A stretch of 64,000 nucleotides of DNA. Origin: Hymenoscyphus infarciens. Lineage: Eukaryota > Ascomycota > Leotiomycetes > Helotiales > Helotiaceae. How positions within the stretch are numbered: the stretch's first letter is position 1; each line of letters opens with the position of its first letter. Under the pieces are notes generated by a model. It had not been told where the DNA came from. It saw nothing but the letters and a program-made list of their open reading frames with translations, and ran no database searches. Shown here in pieces: positions 34,894-47,022 of this stretch. The DNA lies in assembly GCA_001414345.1 (NCBI GenBank), contig LLCB01000071.1, positions 147,399-211,398 of the forward strand, written 5' to 3'. The position numbers and the translations under genes are program-made.

Positions 34894-35336
34894 GGGCCTG
34901 TTTAGCTGGCATATTTTTTGAATAGTTTAGTATATGTACTACGAAAAAGGCGTTATAATAATGACGGATAATTTGATATATTCAACACTTTAATATATGC
35001 CGAATCGTTTAGCCTATATATTTTTTAAGCTAGATTATTTAGTAAAAGAATCTAATATTTATATAAAAGATTATCCTTACTAAGAAAAGGTTATTATTTT
35101 ATTATTACTAAAACTATAATAATTAGAATCTATCTTAGTATATCTTTTCCTACTCACTTACGCTAGTAGATATTACTACTATTCTAAGATAGAATATAAG
35201 CTCTAAGATATATAAGCTAAACGATTATAGAATATATTATCTAAATAATTATAAATATATACTATACTACTTTTAAAAGGTCTCTATATATTTAGTAGAC
35301 TATTTGTAATTATTCTAGTATAAGCTAAATAGGCTC
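34894..35336. mobile_element. PIF/Harbinger-like MITE A (443 bp)
   Basis: Starts GGGCCTGTTTAGC after TAA (34891-34893). It ends with the inverted copy GCTAAATAGGCTC followed by TAA (35337-35339). The 3-bp TAA duplication plus GGGCCTGTTTAG-type inverted termini are the hallmark of PIF/Harbinger (Tourist-like) elements. The interior is AT-rich and non-coding. Confidence 0.7.
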
Positions 35337-35339
35337 TAA

Positions 35340-35677
35340 GAGCTTGTTTAGCTCGTGTCTATTTAGAATATATACTACTAAAAATCATAAGATAATATAT
35401 ATATACTAACTATATATACTTAAAAGTGATATAAATCACACGTTTAACCTCTAATATCTTAGTATATATATAAACAGAATATATACTATTAAAAAAAGAT
35501 TTAGATCTTAAAAGACTTTAAATCTTTATATATATATGTTTTCTTACTACTATTAAGACACTAATTTCAGTAGCTAGTACTACTTACTAAGAATATATAC
35601 TACGAGGTTACTATTTAGAATATCTCGTTAGAGATTTAGATCTATATCTAAATAATTTATACGAGCTAAACAGGCTC
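35340..35677. mobile_element. PIF/Harbinger-like MITE B (338 bp), abutting MITE A
   Basis: Termini GAGCTTGTTTAGCTCGT and, read on the minus strand, GAGCCTGTTTAGCTCGT (17 bp, one mismatch). It is flanked by TAA at 35337-35339, shared with MITE A, and TAA at 35678-35680. Non-coding. Confidence 0.72.
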
Positions 35678-35680
35678 TAA

Positions 35681-36040
35681 GAGCCTGTTTAGTAGTATAG
35701 TCTTCTACTTTTTTAAGATATATATAAGTGAATATATATAAACGTTTAACGAGTATATACTATAGTATATACTTTTACTTATACTTTCTTATAATACATA
35801 TATTATAATATATATCTCTAAAATCTAATAGTATACTGTTTTCACCTCTATACCTTCAACTTTAATATATATATATATATTCTTTAAAATCTACCACGTC
35901 CACGTCCGCGACTACTAGTACTAGTACTAGCCCAATCCGGTCTTCTACTAATATTTTCAGCGATATATACACGTTGAGTCAAACAGTAATCAAATATATT
36001 CGTGAAAAACCTATAATATAATTACAAATATAAGAACACC
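35681..36040. mobile_element. Third PIF/Harbinger-like terminus (element C), far end not found
   Basis: Immediately after the TAA at 35678-35680 another GAGCCTGTTTAG terminus begins, forming the perfect palindrome AACAGGCTC-TAA-GAGCCTGTT with the end of MITE B. Very AT-rich sequence follows to about 35920. I could not find a matching inverted end, so C is truncated or its end has decayed; the end coordinate is approximate. Confidence 0.45.
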
Positions 36041-38642
36041 TTTGGGCCATGTACTCGTGGCAAATTCTCAACCTACTTGGGAGATTTGAGAAGGGAAGGC
36101 ACGGCTAACCAAGGTCTCTGGGGTGAAGGTTATGGTCGCTCCTTCCCTCAATCGCTTGTCGTTTCTTCCCTCACATGGCTCAGCCGATTCGGAAGTGGGG
36201 TTCCCTTCCTGAATCAATCTAAACCTCACTTGATCTCACCATGACGGGAGAGGAGGCGCCACCCCCCCCCCTACATCCAAAGTAGGTACAAACCCCAACT
36301 GCAGCTTCTCTATACATCGTTACATGTTTTAGAGAACCCCACGTGGGGGTTCTCTTGAATAGCATATCTCAATAGTGGATTCTCTGGTATAGGTGCAAGG
36401 TTCTAGTTAGATGAAGAGTGAAGTGTAAAAATTGAGTAAAGAGAACTTCAAAACAAAATGTATGAGAAAACAATTAGAGCAATTGAAGCAACCCTATCAA
36501 AAATCGCGCTCTCACTCCGCGGGGTATGACTTCGCACCAAAAAGGCTCGTAGATCTCAATACAAAAACAACAGCCACTCGCCATTCTTGCAAATCGCTAT
36601 TTTCTGTTGCTCTATTCTCAAACACTTGTGCGCACTCTCGAATCATCTAGATGAGCGTTGAGGTTCGACACGACTCACCCCCTCACACCCGGTCTCAAGG
36701 TTGAGGTCGAGGTCGTTCCCTCCCTAGGAACTCTTGGCCGAACCAAGCTCTTTCCTTCCCGAATGCCAGACTTGTTTTCTTTACTTCGGGTCATCATGAC
36801 GACAGCTAAAACGTGAATCCCCGGCCACCCCACAATCCCTCTCCCGTACCTTCTTCTATGTACAATGTACATCATTTCTTGTTGTCGAAAACATCGTGGG
36901 GTGTGGACAAAAATGAATTCTCCGTTAAAGCTCTGGTTAGAGCAAGTCATGAGAGAAAAAGAGAAGTAAAAAATGCGAGTAAAGAAAACCATCAAAACAG
37001 AAGATTGAAAGAAGACATTCCAAAAAATCAATTAGAAAACTCACATTCCCACCGCACAATGTCTCGGTTCGCGCTGAACAATGACTGCCGGAAGCAATGC
37101 CTATTCGATCAATCATCAATCGTCGTCCATGAAGCGATTCCTTTAAGAAGAGAGAAGTATCAGTCCTGTTTTGAAAAAGTCTATCCAATTCCAATTCTCA
37201 AAAGATGAGAGGAGCAGAGGTATAACAAAAAGCAAAGGTGCGGGGTAGTACCCAACCTCCTGATTTACTTCATATGCAACAAATTCTCAAATCGTGTATG
37301 TGCATAAGCCACACGCATGGCCAAATGTATTTCACAGTGTACTCGAATTCTGCTAGCTTACCCGCCCGGTATTTCTCGAATAGCTTATCCATACTTTGTT
37401 AGCTGACAGGGTAATCAATTGTTTAGCGTACACGTTTCCACCCCGAAATTAACACGACAAATCAACCCGAAAAATAAAGTTGTATCGAGCTTCCGGTCCC
37501 CTTCTCTCCCCCCCCCCCAAAAAAAATAGCTGCAAATAAAAAAACCATCTCTCATTCATCCTCGAACACAAAATCTACACTAGGGTATTTGTGAAAAAGT
37601 AACGTGTTCGCAAATCAACTCAAATCCCAACCTTCTCTCTCCCCAACCCCCCTGATTTTTGGCACTGTTATCTTAGCATCAGTCTCTATTGTATAGTGGT
37701 TTCTGTTCCCCAACCTCCCAATTTTCTAAAAACACCTCACGAGTCACATATGCAGCGAATTCCTAAACAGTGTAGATGCAAAAGCCATACGCGCACCTCG
37801 ACCCAACCACCATTCGTTGCTGGTGAGGGGTAGGTAACATTAACGTTTTCAGTATAGCTTCAAAATTCGATTAGTATTAGAGAGGAGAGGAAACTAAAGT
37901 TTTTCCTCCAGTTCTTTTTCGAAAATTACAAGACCTTTGGTTATTGGAAGGCTAACACACCATGCTCCGAGAGATTTTGAAATTCGTTAACAAAAACCTA
38001 AACGTTGAGACTCGGGTAAACCCTCGGTGCTCTGATCCATCAAATTAACTTGTTCTAAGCACTGTTACTCCTAACTGTCCCCTACACCAGGGGGCGTAGG
38101 AATTCGTGACTGATTAAGAGCATTCGACTAGGACTAGGAAATTAAATCAATTATCCTACGAGACTAGAATAATGAGATTTATGTTAATCTAGAAGAGTTA
38201 GAAGAATTATAAAAGAGAAAGGTTTCTTAGACTACTAGTATAGTTACGAATTCCTATAACCTCTAGTATCTAGAATATTCTTTCTATACTATCGATTCTT
38301 AACTTTCTTTCAAGTAATCTAAGACATTTCTATAGTATACTTATACTATAATTCCTATTAGTCTACTAACACTTATATAGCTTACTAATATCTCTTAGCT
38401 AATCTATATTCTTTATTAATTATTTTAGCTTTAAATAGAGATTCTAGCTTACTTAATAGCTTCTAGGTTACTAGTAAATAACTCGCTTACTTAGTATATA
38501 TTTTTACTCTTAAATATAATAACTAGAGTACTTATTACCTACTAGCGTAGCTTATAATAGTTAGCTTATCTTATAATATAAGTTTTAGCTTCTAAGGTCT
38601 TTTTAACTAGCTTACTTATCTTCTTATAAATAAAAAAAATAA
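36041..38642. other. Gene-poor unique region, then RIP-type AT-rich DNA
   Basis: 36041-38130 has normal composition but no supported gene: open frames at 36432-36650 and 36813-37208 are low-complexity-like and lack motifs. It contains a CACGTG-centred palindrome (36331-36355), a C-run/A-run block (about 37507-37527) and a divergent direct repeat near 37255 and 37740. From about 38130 composition drops abruptly to CpA/TpG-depleted AT-rich DNA leading to the Mutator-like element. Confidence 0.5.
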
Positions 38643-39781
38643 TAGTAATTAATACTTTTATCGCTTAAATAATTATAAAGACCTAGAATATCTCTTAAAT
38701 TACTTAAAAAGTGACTATACTATCTCTTAAATAATACTCTTTAAATTTTCTAGTTAGAAAAGAGAGATATTTAAGTTAGTTATTATTTACTGTTTTTACT
38801 ATAGTATACTACTTATTTTTAGTAAATTAAAGCTAGTATCTTAAGATTATAACTTTTAATATATAGTATCTAATTTTCTTTAGTTTCTTTAATTATTCTC
38901 TTCTAAAGTATCTACTATTAATATACTAGCTTATAAGTATATTAAAAAGATAGCTTATTATAGTACGAATTTAAAGCTATACTATATAATAAAGAGATAA
39001 TAAGAGTAAGAAGATAAGGCTATTACTAATTATACTCTAGAGAAGGAGGAACTAAAGATTAGCTAGAAGTGAAATACTATTAAAGAGATATAAGAGAAGG
39101 TTTACTTTTTACTAACTAATTACGATTTATTCTAGTATAGTATAAAGTTAGAGCTACTACGTCTAGTATTAGATTATAAAGAGAAGACTTACTCTTTCTA
39201 TATTTAAGTATTCTTCTCTAAAAAGATTAACTATACTATTCTTTTAGTATATACTCTATATATATGTCTCTTATATACGTATACTAATCACGGAGCTAAG
39301 AATAGTATCTAATATATTCTTTATAACTACTATCTCTCTCTCTAAATAAAATGTAAGCGTATAGCTGCTATACTATACTAAATGTCTATATACTCTATAT
39401 TTTATTTAGAGAGAGAGATAGTATAACGAAGCTATTAATCGAGATTACTCTTTTAAAGCTATAACGTTAATAAATAATAAGATATTATATAGAAGAGGCT
39501 ATAAAGTGCCTTTATAATAGACGTATTACGTAGTTAAAAAGCAACGTAATAAGAGTATAAAAGAGGAGAAGAAGTCTTTTATACTCTTTCCTTACTATAC
39601 TAAGGCGCTTTAAAAGGTTAATTCTAATTACTATATATATCTTAAAACTAATAAAACTACTTAAGAGTTTAATAGATTATTTATTACTCTAAAACCTCTT
39701 TAAAACACTATTAGCTATATATACTATTTTAGAGAGATTAATAGTATATATACTTAGTTAAAGTATAAGATAGTCTTTTAT

Positions 39782-40073
39782 TATAATAGTACGAAATATA
39801 TACAACTATAGAAGAGGTATATAGGAGTGTGTTTAGCAGAATAATATATGTAAATACTAGGCTCTAATATAGAAGAAAAGGAAAAACTATCTCTCTTCTA
39901 CTCTAGGAGTAGACTGCTATATATAAGAGGTTTAGACTAAAAGGTCTAAAACTAACTAACGTTATACGTTGCTTATATAACCTTCTTAAAATAGATAATA
40001 TAAGATAATAACTGCTGAAACTCTATATATAGTAGGTACTTCTAGCTATCTAGGATAATAGTATACTATTATA
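39782..40073 (-). repeat. LTR of the nested 2.2-kb element
   Basis: 292 bp, paired with 41712-42003. The pair differs by transitions. Preceded by TTTAT. Confidence 0.88.
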
Positions 40074-41711
40074 TCTCTCTCTCTTGAAAAAGACTTGTCT
40101 TAAGTCTTCTCTCTCTTGTTGTTTAGAGTTGAATTAGGATGCTATAGTATTATTATTAGAGTCGAAGTATTTATTATATTTGTTTGATTTTGTTATAAGT
40201 GAGAAGGTTATTAAGATGTCGATCTTAGGTCTGAATTATAACTGAACTAATTTGTAGATACTTTATCTATTAAAATTGTTATAAGCGAGATATCGGTTTT
40301 AAATCGACTTTGTAGATGCTTATAAAGAGACTTCGTTCTAATCCTTCTATATTAAAGTAAGTATTCGCGTTTGCTAAAAGAGTGTAGTCCGATTTGTCTA
40401 GTAGATTAGAGAAAGTTTAAAGTAAAATTAGAAAAAGTTTAAAGTAGAGTTAGAGGCGAATATTAAGAGGTAATATTATAGGTGATAGTAATAACTTATT
40501 TAAGAGCTTACTTTAAGAGTATACTGATTTGTATCTGATTTAAATTCGAATAAAAAAAAAGGACTTCTAGCTTAGCTAGAAGTGAAAAGAAAGTAAGACT
40601 CTTATAAGAGTTAGTAGGGTTTTAGCTAGTTAAAGGCGAAGTTATTACTAAAGTTTATTAAATTACCTTATTCCTTTTAGAGTACTTAAGAACTTAATTA
40701 TCTTCTGATTTCGAAGAAGAGTCGCTGTCGTATTATAGAGAGTTTAGACGAGCTAAGGTGTGTTCTATATATAGAAGAACTGTTTTGACTTAATATCTTT
40801 CTAAGTATAGCTATACTTGAAAAGCGAACGTTTCTTTAGTATAATCTTCTTCCTAATTCTACTTCTATCTTTTTTAGATAATATTTAGTCGGGATTAATA
40901 GTAATAACTTAGCTAAGAGCTTACTTCTTTAGTTTTAATAAAAAGCGTATTTTAACTAATTTGTATCTGATTTAAGAGTTAGGAAGTAGTAGGAAGGCAT
41001 TAGAGGTAGTAGTGTCTCTTAAGTAAAAGAGGTCTAAATTTAGGCTTAAAAGTAAAGGAGAGTTGAATAAGAGTTAGATTAGTAAGAGTTCAAAGGCGGA
41101 GTATTTTTTAAGTTATTAACTTTAGAGTTTACTTATAATTATATCTATCTTATCTAACCGATCGTTTACTCTTTACTTTTATCTCTATCTTGTCTATATA
41201 TTATCTATATATTATCTAAATTTGTTTTAGCGTGTAGTTACAGGTTAGAGAGGGTTTAGAGGGTCTTTTAAAAAGAGAGTAGCTCTAGAAAGGGGTGGTC
41301 GTTTAACGCCTCGTAGCGGAACTAAATTCGATATCTTCGTCGATTTAGAAAGAGAGAGAGTAAGAGTAGATTTAGAAGCCTTTGTAATAACTTTTAGTAA
41401 TAGTCGACTTATTTACTAAACCTATATATAGTAGTCTCTATATAGAGAGGGTTATTAGAAGCTTTTAGAGTACTTAGTATATTCCTGCTTTCTTAATATA
41501 TAAAACACGCTTTTTACTAGCTATCTATATAGATACTAAACCCTGGTATTACTAGCTGTCTAAGAGATCTCTAGAATCCCGGCTATTTAAGAAGTCGCTA
41601 TAACTAATCTAATTCTAGGCTAAGTCGAATTCGAAATAAAATATATAGTAAACGTACTTGAAAGAGATATTATAAATGCTATCACCGGCGAAGTAGAGTT
41701 TTTCCTTTTTA

Positions 41712-42003
41712 TATAATAGTACGAAATACATATAACTATAGAAGAGGTATATAGGAGTGTGTTTAGCAGAATAATATATGTAAATACTAGGCTCTAATAC
41801 AGAAGAAAAGGAAAAACAATCCCTCTTCTACTCTAGGAGTAGGCTGCTATATATAAGAGGTTTAGACTAAAAGGTCTAAAACCGACTAACGTTATACGTT
41901 GCCTACGTAACCTTCCTAAAATAGATAATATAAGATAATAACTACCGAAACCCTATATATAGTAGATACTCCTAGCTATCTAGAATAACAGTATACTATT
42001 ATA
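41712..42003 (-). repeat. LTR of the nested 2.2-kb element
   Basis: 292 bp, paired with 39782-40073 and less mutated at several C and G sites. Followed by TTTAT. Confidence 0.88.
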
Positions 42004-44631
42004 TTTATATTACTATCTATATTAATATAAACGATAAGATATTACTAATTTATTAGGCTCTTATACTAAGAGAGAGAGAAAAAGGTTAGAAGTAGTATTT
42101 TACTTATATAAAGTAAGTCTTTCTATTATTTCGTATAATATAGCTAAAGAGCGAAGAATAGGTAGTAATTAGTAATTCCTAAAAGAGCTTATAAAAGAAG
42201 CTCTCTTAGAGACTTCTAAAAGCCTATACTCTTACTTATTACTAATATATTATAGATAATATCGCCTTTTACTATAGTAAGGACTTAAGAAAGCTTTAGT
42301 AGAGACTTTACTACTTAAAGAATAAAAGCGCTTATATAGAAACTCTCTCTTAAATTATAAAGTTTAAGAAGTAATATAATAGAAAGAAACTCTTAGAGTA
42401 TATTAATACTAGTCTTACTAATATATATTTAGTATATAAGGTTATTAGAAAGAGATACTTATAATTTAGCTATAAATATCGTTGAAAGTATTAATAGTAT
42501 ATAGAGTACTACTCTAAATACTCGACGATATCTATAGCTAGGTTATAGCAAAGTTCTACTAATATTATACTTCTCTTTCTAAAAGTTTAAGTACTAAATT
42601 AGCTAATAAACTATAGAAGATGCTTTAGAATTAAATTCCTTATACTATAAAGTATAAAGTAATCTCTATTAGTAGAGATATTTACTAAGTAGATACTTCT
42701 TATAAACACTAGTATAGAGTCGATCTTAAGAAGAGAACCTATTTCTACCTTAGTTTCTAGAATAGTTAAGCACCTTATATATATATAATTATAGTAATTA
42801 AGAATCTTATACTTAATACTATTTAATTCTTCTATTCTAGATATACGCTCTTAAATTATTAATCTACTTACTAGGCTACTTTTAAGCTACTTCTTATATA
42901 TAATAACCTTAAGCTAGCACTTCTAGGAACTATCTTCCTACTATATATTAAGTACTATCTAGAACGACTAAAAAAGGCTAGGATCTACTAGAACTTTTAC
43001 TAGTTAATATAAAAGTATATTTATTATAGAGAACTTAGTTATAACTCTAGAACTTATCTTATTATACTATCTTATTATAGTTAAGCTTAAAAGGTAAAAG
43101 ATACTTAATTTCTTAATAATAGTAATAGTAATACTAATTCTAAAGATAACAAGTTTATAGATTAAGCTAGATACTTTTAAGATATTAAGAAAAGCCTACT
43201 TTTATAAGTACTTATTACTAGCTAAAAGAACTAGCTAGTTTTAAACTACTACTATAGAGTAATAATATTACTTAAAGAGGAAGATAAGAGTAAAGATAGT
43301 AATAAGTTTAACTAAGAAGTTTAGAAGGAAATTAAGAAAGATTACTTTAAAAGAGAGGTAGAGCTTTAGTAGTAAAAGATATAAGTTAAGAAGGCTCTTA
43401 CTTAAGAGTAAGATTTATAAAGATAAGAGTAAAATTAGATATAAATGCTAATACTTTACTTTCTAGGATCTTCTACGTTATTATTATAACTTTTTATTAC
43501 TTCTACTTTTACTTCTACTTCTATACTTAAGCTAGAGCTAGAGCTAGAGCTAGAGTAACCGTCGTCGCCTTTAATTAACTTCTATATAGATAGCGAGGAG
43601 AAGAGAATTATAGATCGAGTATAAAGCTAATTAAATACTACTAGTAGAAAAGCGATAAATAAGTAATTTATTATACTAGAAGTCTACTTCGAAGTCTTAA
43701 ATAAATAAGGCTAAGAGATGTTTAATTAATCTATTATAAATTAGTATAAGAAAGGAGAGTACTATTATAATAGAAGTAAAGAGGCTACTATTAATTAGTC
43801 TAGAAAGAAAGAGAAGAAGCTTTATAAGATATTCTCTCTCTTTAGATTAGGCTTTATATAACGTCTAAAAGATAAGAAGGTCTAGGAAGTAGCTATATAA
43901 GTAGAGATTAGTATAGATAGTATTATTTAAGAAACTAATTAAGGAATTAAGACTAAGACTAATCTAGCTTTAAAAGTAGTTAGTAAAAGTAGTAAGTGAA
44001 AAGATTAAGAGTATTAGGCTTAACTACTACTAAAGTCTTTAAGAGTTAGTTTATATAGTTATAAATAGATAGTACTAAAGTAGATTAATTTACTATATTT
44101 ATTAATTTTTAGTATATTAGTATAAGGAAACTAATAAATAGAGAAAAAGTATAGACTTACTTAAATATCTCGCTTTTCTAACTAGAATACTTTTAAATTT
44201 AAGAGGTATTATTTAAGAGATAGTATAGTTACTTTATAAGTAATTTAAGAGATATTCTAGGTATTTATAATTATTTAAGAGATAAAAGTGTTAATTACTA
44301 AAAAAATAAATAAATAAAAAAAGGAAAAATATAACTTTCTTTAATAAAAAATAATAACGTTATAAACCTTACTATAAATTAGCTAAAAACCTTTTAAGAC
44401 TTAGACTTAGATTTAAATTAGTAGATTATATAACTACTTATATTTTTATTATATTTTTATAGTTAGTTCTTACGAAGTTATATAGCGCGAAGCTAGTAGA
44501 ATCGCTATATTAAAGTTTTAAGTTTTTTATCTATTAAGAGCTTATTTACTTCTTATTAGTTTAGTAGTAAATACTTAAGTTAAAGAATCTCTTATTCTTT
44601 TACTTTTTAAGAGACGAGTTACTTATAGTAT

Positions 44632-45530
44632 TATAGAAAAGAGAGTCTTACGTAACCTCTTTTCTCTATATATATAGTAGAGTTTTCACCTTCTAAATTT
44701 AAGCTTCTTAGAGCGTTTTTAACCTAAAAATACGTCATAGTTATAAGCTCGGTTTATACTTATAGTATACTCTTATAATATCTTATCTTCTACTTACGTA
44801 TTCAACGTATTATAATATATTCAAAACGCTCTCCGCTATTAGCTAGCGTAACTAACCTCTCGATACTTACGTTTAACAAGTATTCAGAAGCTCTACTACG
44901 AGTATAGCTCTTCTTACTTCGAATATAAGACTTTCTCAACGAGCGCGAATAAGAACTCTTCGTAGATAGGACTCTTCTATAGAACTCTCTTAACTTCGAA
45001 TATAGCAAAAGCCCTACTACGAGTAGGCTTTACGAACCAGAAGCCTAGTAGCGCGCTAGCTCACTCTAAGGGGTGCTCGAAGATATATTCGAATTTAGAA
45101 GCCTAGTACTCTACGAAGCTAGTATATAAATATAATACTAACTACGAGCTACTATATCTACGAACGCTACCTACTGTCTTTACTAAAGCTAGAGCTAATA
45201 ACGTGCTAGAGTATAAGAGAGAAAGTCGGACAGGATCTAAGAGTAGGACTTTACTCTTAAATATTATCTAGAATCGCTATTCAGAAGTTTAAAGTAATAT
45301 ATATAGCTCTATAGGTTTCTCTATAGTAGGAATAGAGAGCGATATAGTTAAGAGGTTCTTTTATAATCTAGTTTAAGTTTATAGGCCTAAGAAGCTGTCG
45401 TTTTCCTAGACCTAAGAGGTATATTATAGAAAAAAGAGTCTTACGTAACCCCTCTTCCCTATATATATAGCAGAGTTTTCACCTTCTAAATTCAAGCTTC
45501 TTAGAGCGTTTTTAACCTAAAAATACGTTA
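44632..45530. mobile_element. About 0.9-kb unit bounded by 106-bp direct repeats, possible small LTR element
   Basis: 44632-44737 and 45425-45530 are near-identical (TATAGAAAAGAGAGTCTTAC to AAAATACGTCA, transitions only). The segment between them is less AT-rich, with many TCGA/CTAC motifs. It has only a 68-codon minus frame (44802-45008) that I do not consider a gene. I could not find a target duplication, so LTR status is unproven. Confidence 0.5.
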
Positions 45531-45775
45531 TATATAGCTTACTTATAGCTTACTTATATCTTACTTATACCTTATCTATACCTCACTTATACCTAATCTA
45601 TATCTCCTCTATAGTATACTTATAAACTATATTCTAATAAAATAATAACACCTATCTTAATAATATACGTCTACTTCTAACCCCTCTCTCCCTCGTACTA
45701 GTAAAGTAAAGTAAAGTAATAATAATAATAGTAATAGTAATAATAATAGTAATAAGAGTAAATACCTATATAACC
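45531..45775. other. Short low-complexity spacer
   Basis: Contains CTTATA-type near-repeats (45535-45600) and a TAA/TAG trinucleotide run (about 45716-45760). No gene. Confidence 0.55.
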
Positions 45776-45855
45776 CAACCTAACTTAACCTAACCTAACC
45801 TAACCTAACCTAACTTAACCTAACCTAACCTAACCTAACCTAACCTAACTAACCA
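45776..45855. repeat. (CCTAA)n interstitial array
   Basis: About 14-15 tandem copies of the 5-mer CCTAA (TTAGG on the other strand) with a few CTTAA variants, followed by a short ACCTT/TACCT run. It is one C short of the CCCTAA telomere unit normal for filamentous ascomycetes. It marks the sharp border between RIP-type DNA on the left and gene-type DNA on the right. Confidence 0.85.
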
Positions 45856-47022
45856 AGCCTTACCTTACCTTACCTCGAAATCCCTATAACCCGCGCGCGT
45901 CAATTAAGAAAGAAAGAAAGCACCCCGTCCGTGGCGAGACTGACATTTCCAGGCTACTTCTAAGATTTACCTCTCTGTGATCTCCCTCGCTGCAGCAACA
46001 ACTCCGTCTGTCAAGATAGAGTCTGTCAAGACGTTATAATACATACAAACAAATAAACAAATAAACCCGAAGCGTCCTCGGTTAATTCGCCTTGAGTTAT
46101 GAGTCTTGCTTAACTGGGCAGAGAGAGAGCAACCAAGTTAACTTTAACTAAGCTGTCCCACCGAGGTCCCCACTCTCTCCTAACCTAAACACAAGACTAG
46201 ATATTCGTACGTCATTACGTCAAACCGTATCACGTCACGTCAACACAACAAAAGTAAACACATGTTGTACAAACACACAAGTCTATCACACAAGCAGAAA
46301 ATCATTTAATTCAAAACATCATCAATAAGGTTAAATAGCAGCGGGAAAAAAATCTTCAATTCATTCAGACTCTCGCCCTTCCCTATCGAAAGGAGGTGGT
46401 TTTATGCTTTAAGGTGTAAACAATGGCCTTTGTTGTTTGATTCGCCAAGTCAAGTGATTGACAACCCTTTTCAGAAGAATTCCAGTTCTCCCCCCTTGCC
46501 ATAATGCAGTGACGCCCCAAATAACACAAAACAAAGTAAGAGAAGTTGTTTAGCCGAAAAAAAGGTAATTGTCGTCTTCAGGTTGAAAGCCCTTCCCTCA
46601 GAACAGACCCCAACTTTCATTATGCATTTGGATGGTGCATTATGTAAAAGGTAGAAACGAAGCGAAAAGAAAAGGGACATAAGTATGTACAAGAATTTCA
46701 AAGAGAGATCCACCGAGGCCGCATTCTCGAAAGCGATATGAATTTCGATGAAAGAAGGTCGAAAAAGATAAGTCGAAAAATGCACAAAATGGCGCACGGC
46801 GGATGATGGAGTAGATCGACAACCCATTTTTTGAAAGAAAACCGGGAATCCGCTTCTGCGTCTATGATGAGGATGTATGCAAGAGACACAGTTGTCATGC
46901 GGACGGACCGGTGTGAAACACGACACAAAAGTACCTGCTAATATTTGGTTCGTACATGAAAAGTAGGTAATGCTGCCAGAGCCGCCGAGGACAACCAAGC
47001 CTTGGAAGATCTCGGGTCATAT
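45856..47022. other. Intergenic, 3' side of the CAP gene
   Basis: Normal-composition sequence. A minus frame of 175 codons at 46471-46998 starts with a low-complexity aromatic-rich translation and has no supporting features, so I treat it as 3'-flanking sequence. Nothing else is recognised. Confidence 0.45.

Larger units (their letters stand above)
39782..42003 (-). mobile_element. 2.2-kb non-autonomous LTR retrotransposon nested in the Mutator-like element
   Basis: Direct repeats 39782-40073 and 41712-42003 (292 bp each) start TATAATAGTAC and end TACTATTATA. They are flanked by the 5-bp duplication TTTAT at 39777-39781 and 42004-42008. The 1.64-kb interior shows no gag or pol. On the minus strand its leader and 3' part match those of the plus-strand elements at 53893-57850 and 57958 onward, so it is an internal-deletion derivative of that Gypsy family in the opposite orientation. 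Confidence 0.88.
38643..44300. mobile_element. Mutator-like DNA transposon with long inverted repeats, RIP-mutated, carrying a nested LTR element
   Basis: About 150 bases at 38643-38790 and 44155-44300 are inverted repeats of each other, both beginning TAGTAATTAA read inwards. The flanks are the same 9-mer, AAAAAATAA, at 38634-38642 and 44301-44309. Terminal repeats above 100 bp with a 9-bp duplication fit Mutator-like elements, with the caveat that the duplication is A-rich. Removing the nested LTR element (39782-42003 and its 5-bp duplication) leaves about 3.4 kb. On the plus strand 42050-44090 reads as decayed coding sequence (Lys/Glu/Tyr/Leu-rich, stops mostly TAG/TAA), presumably the transposase, but I cannot identify a catalytic motif. 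Confidence 0.65.

Noticed and set aside
36432..37208. Plus frames of 72 and 131 codons, minus frame of 118 codons
   Set aside because: Overlapping, unstructured translations without motifs or splice signals.
45776..45855. True telomere or telomeric end
   Set aside because: Repeat is CCTAA rather than CCCTAA and the array is internal with gene DNA on one side.
46471..46998. 175-codon minus frame downstream of the CAP gene
   Set aside because: No signal peptide or domain, odd Phe/Ser/His composition; more likely 3' flank.
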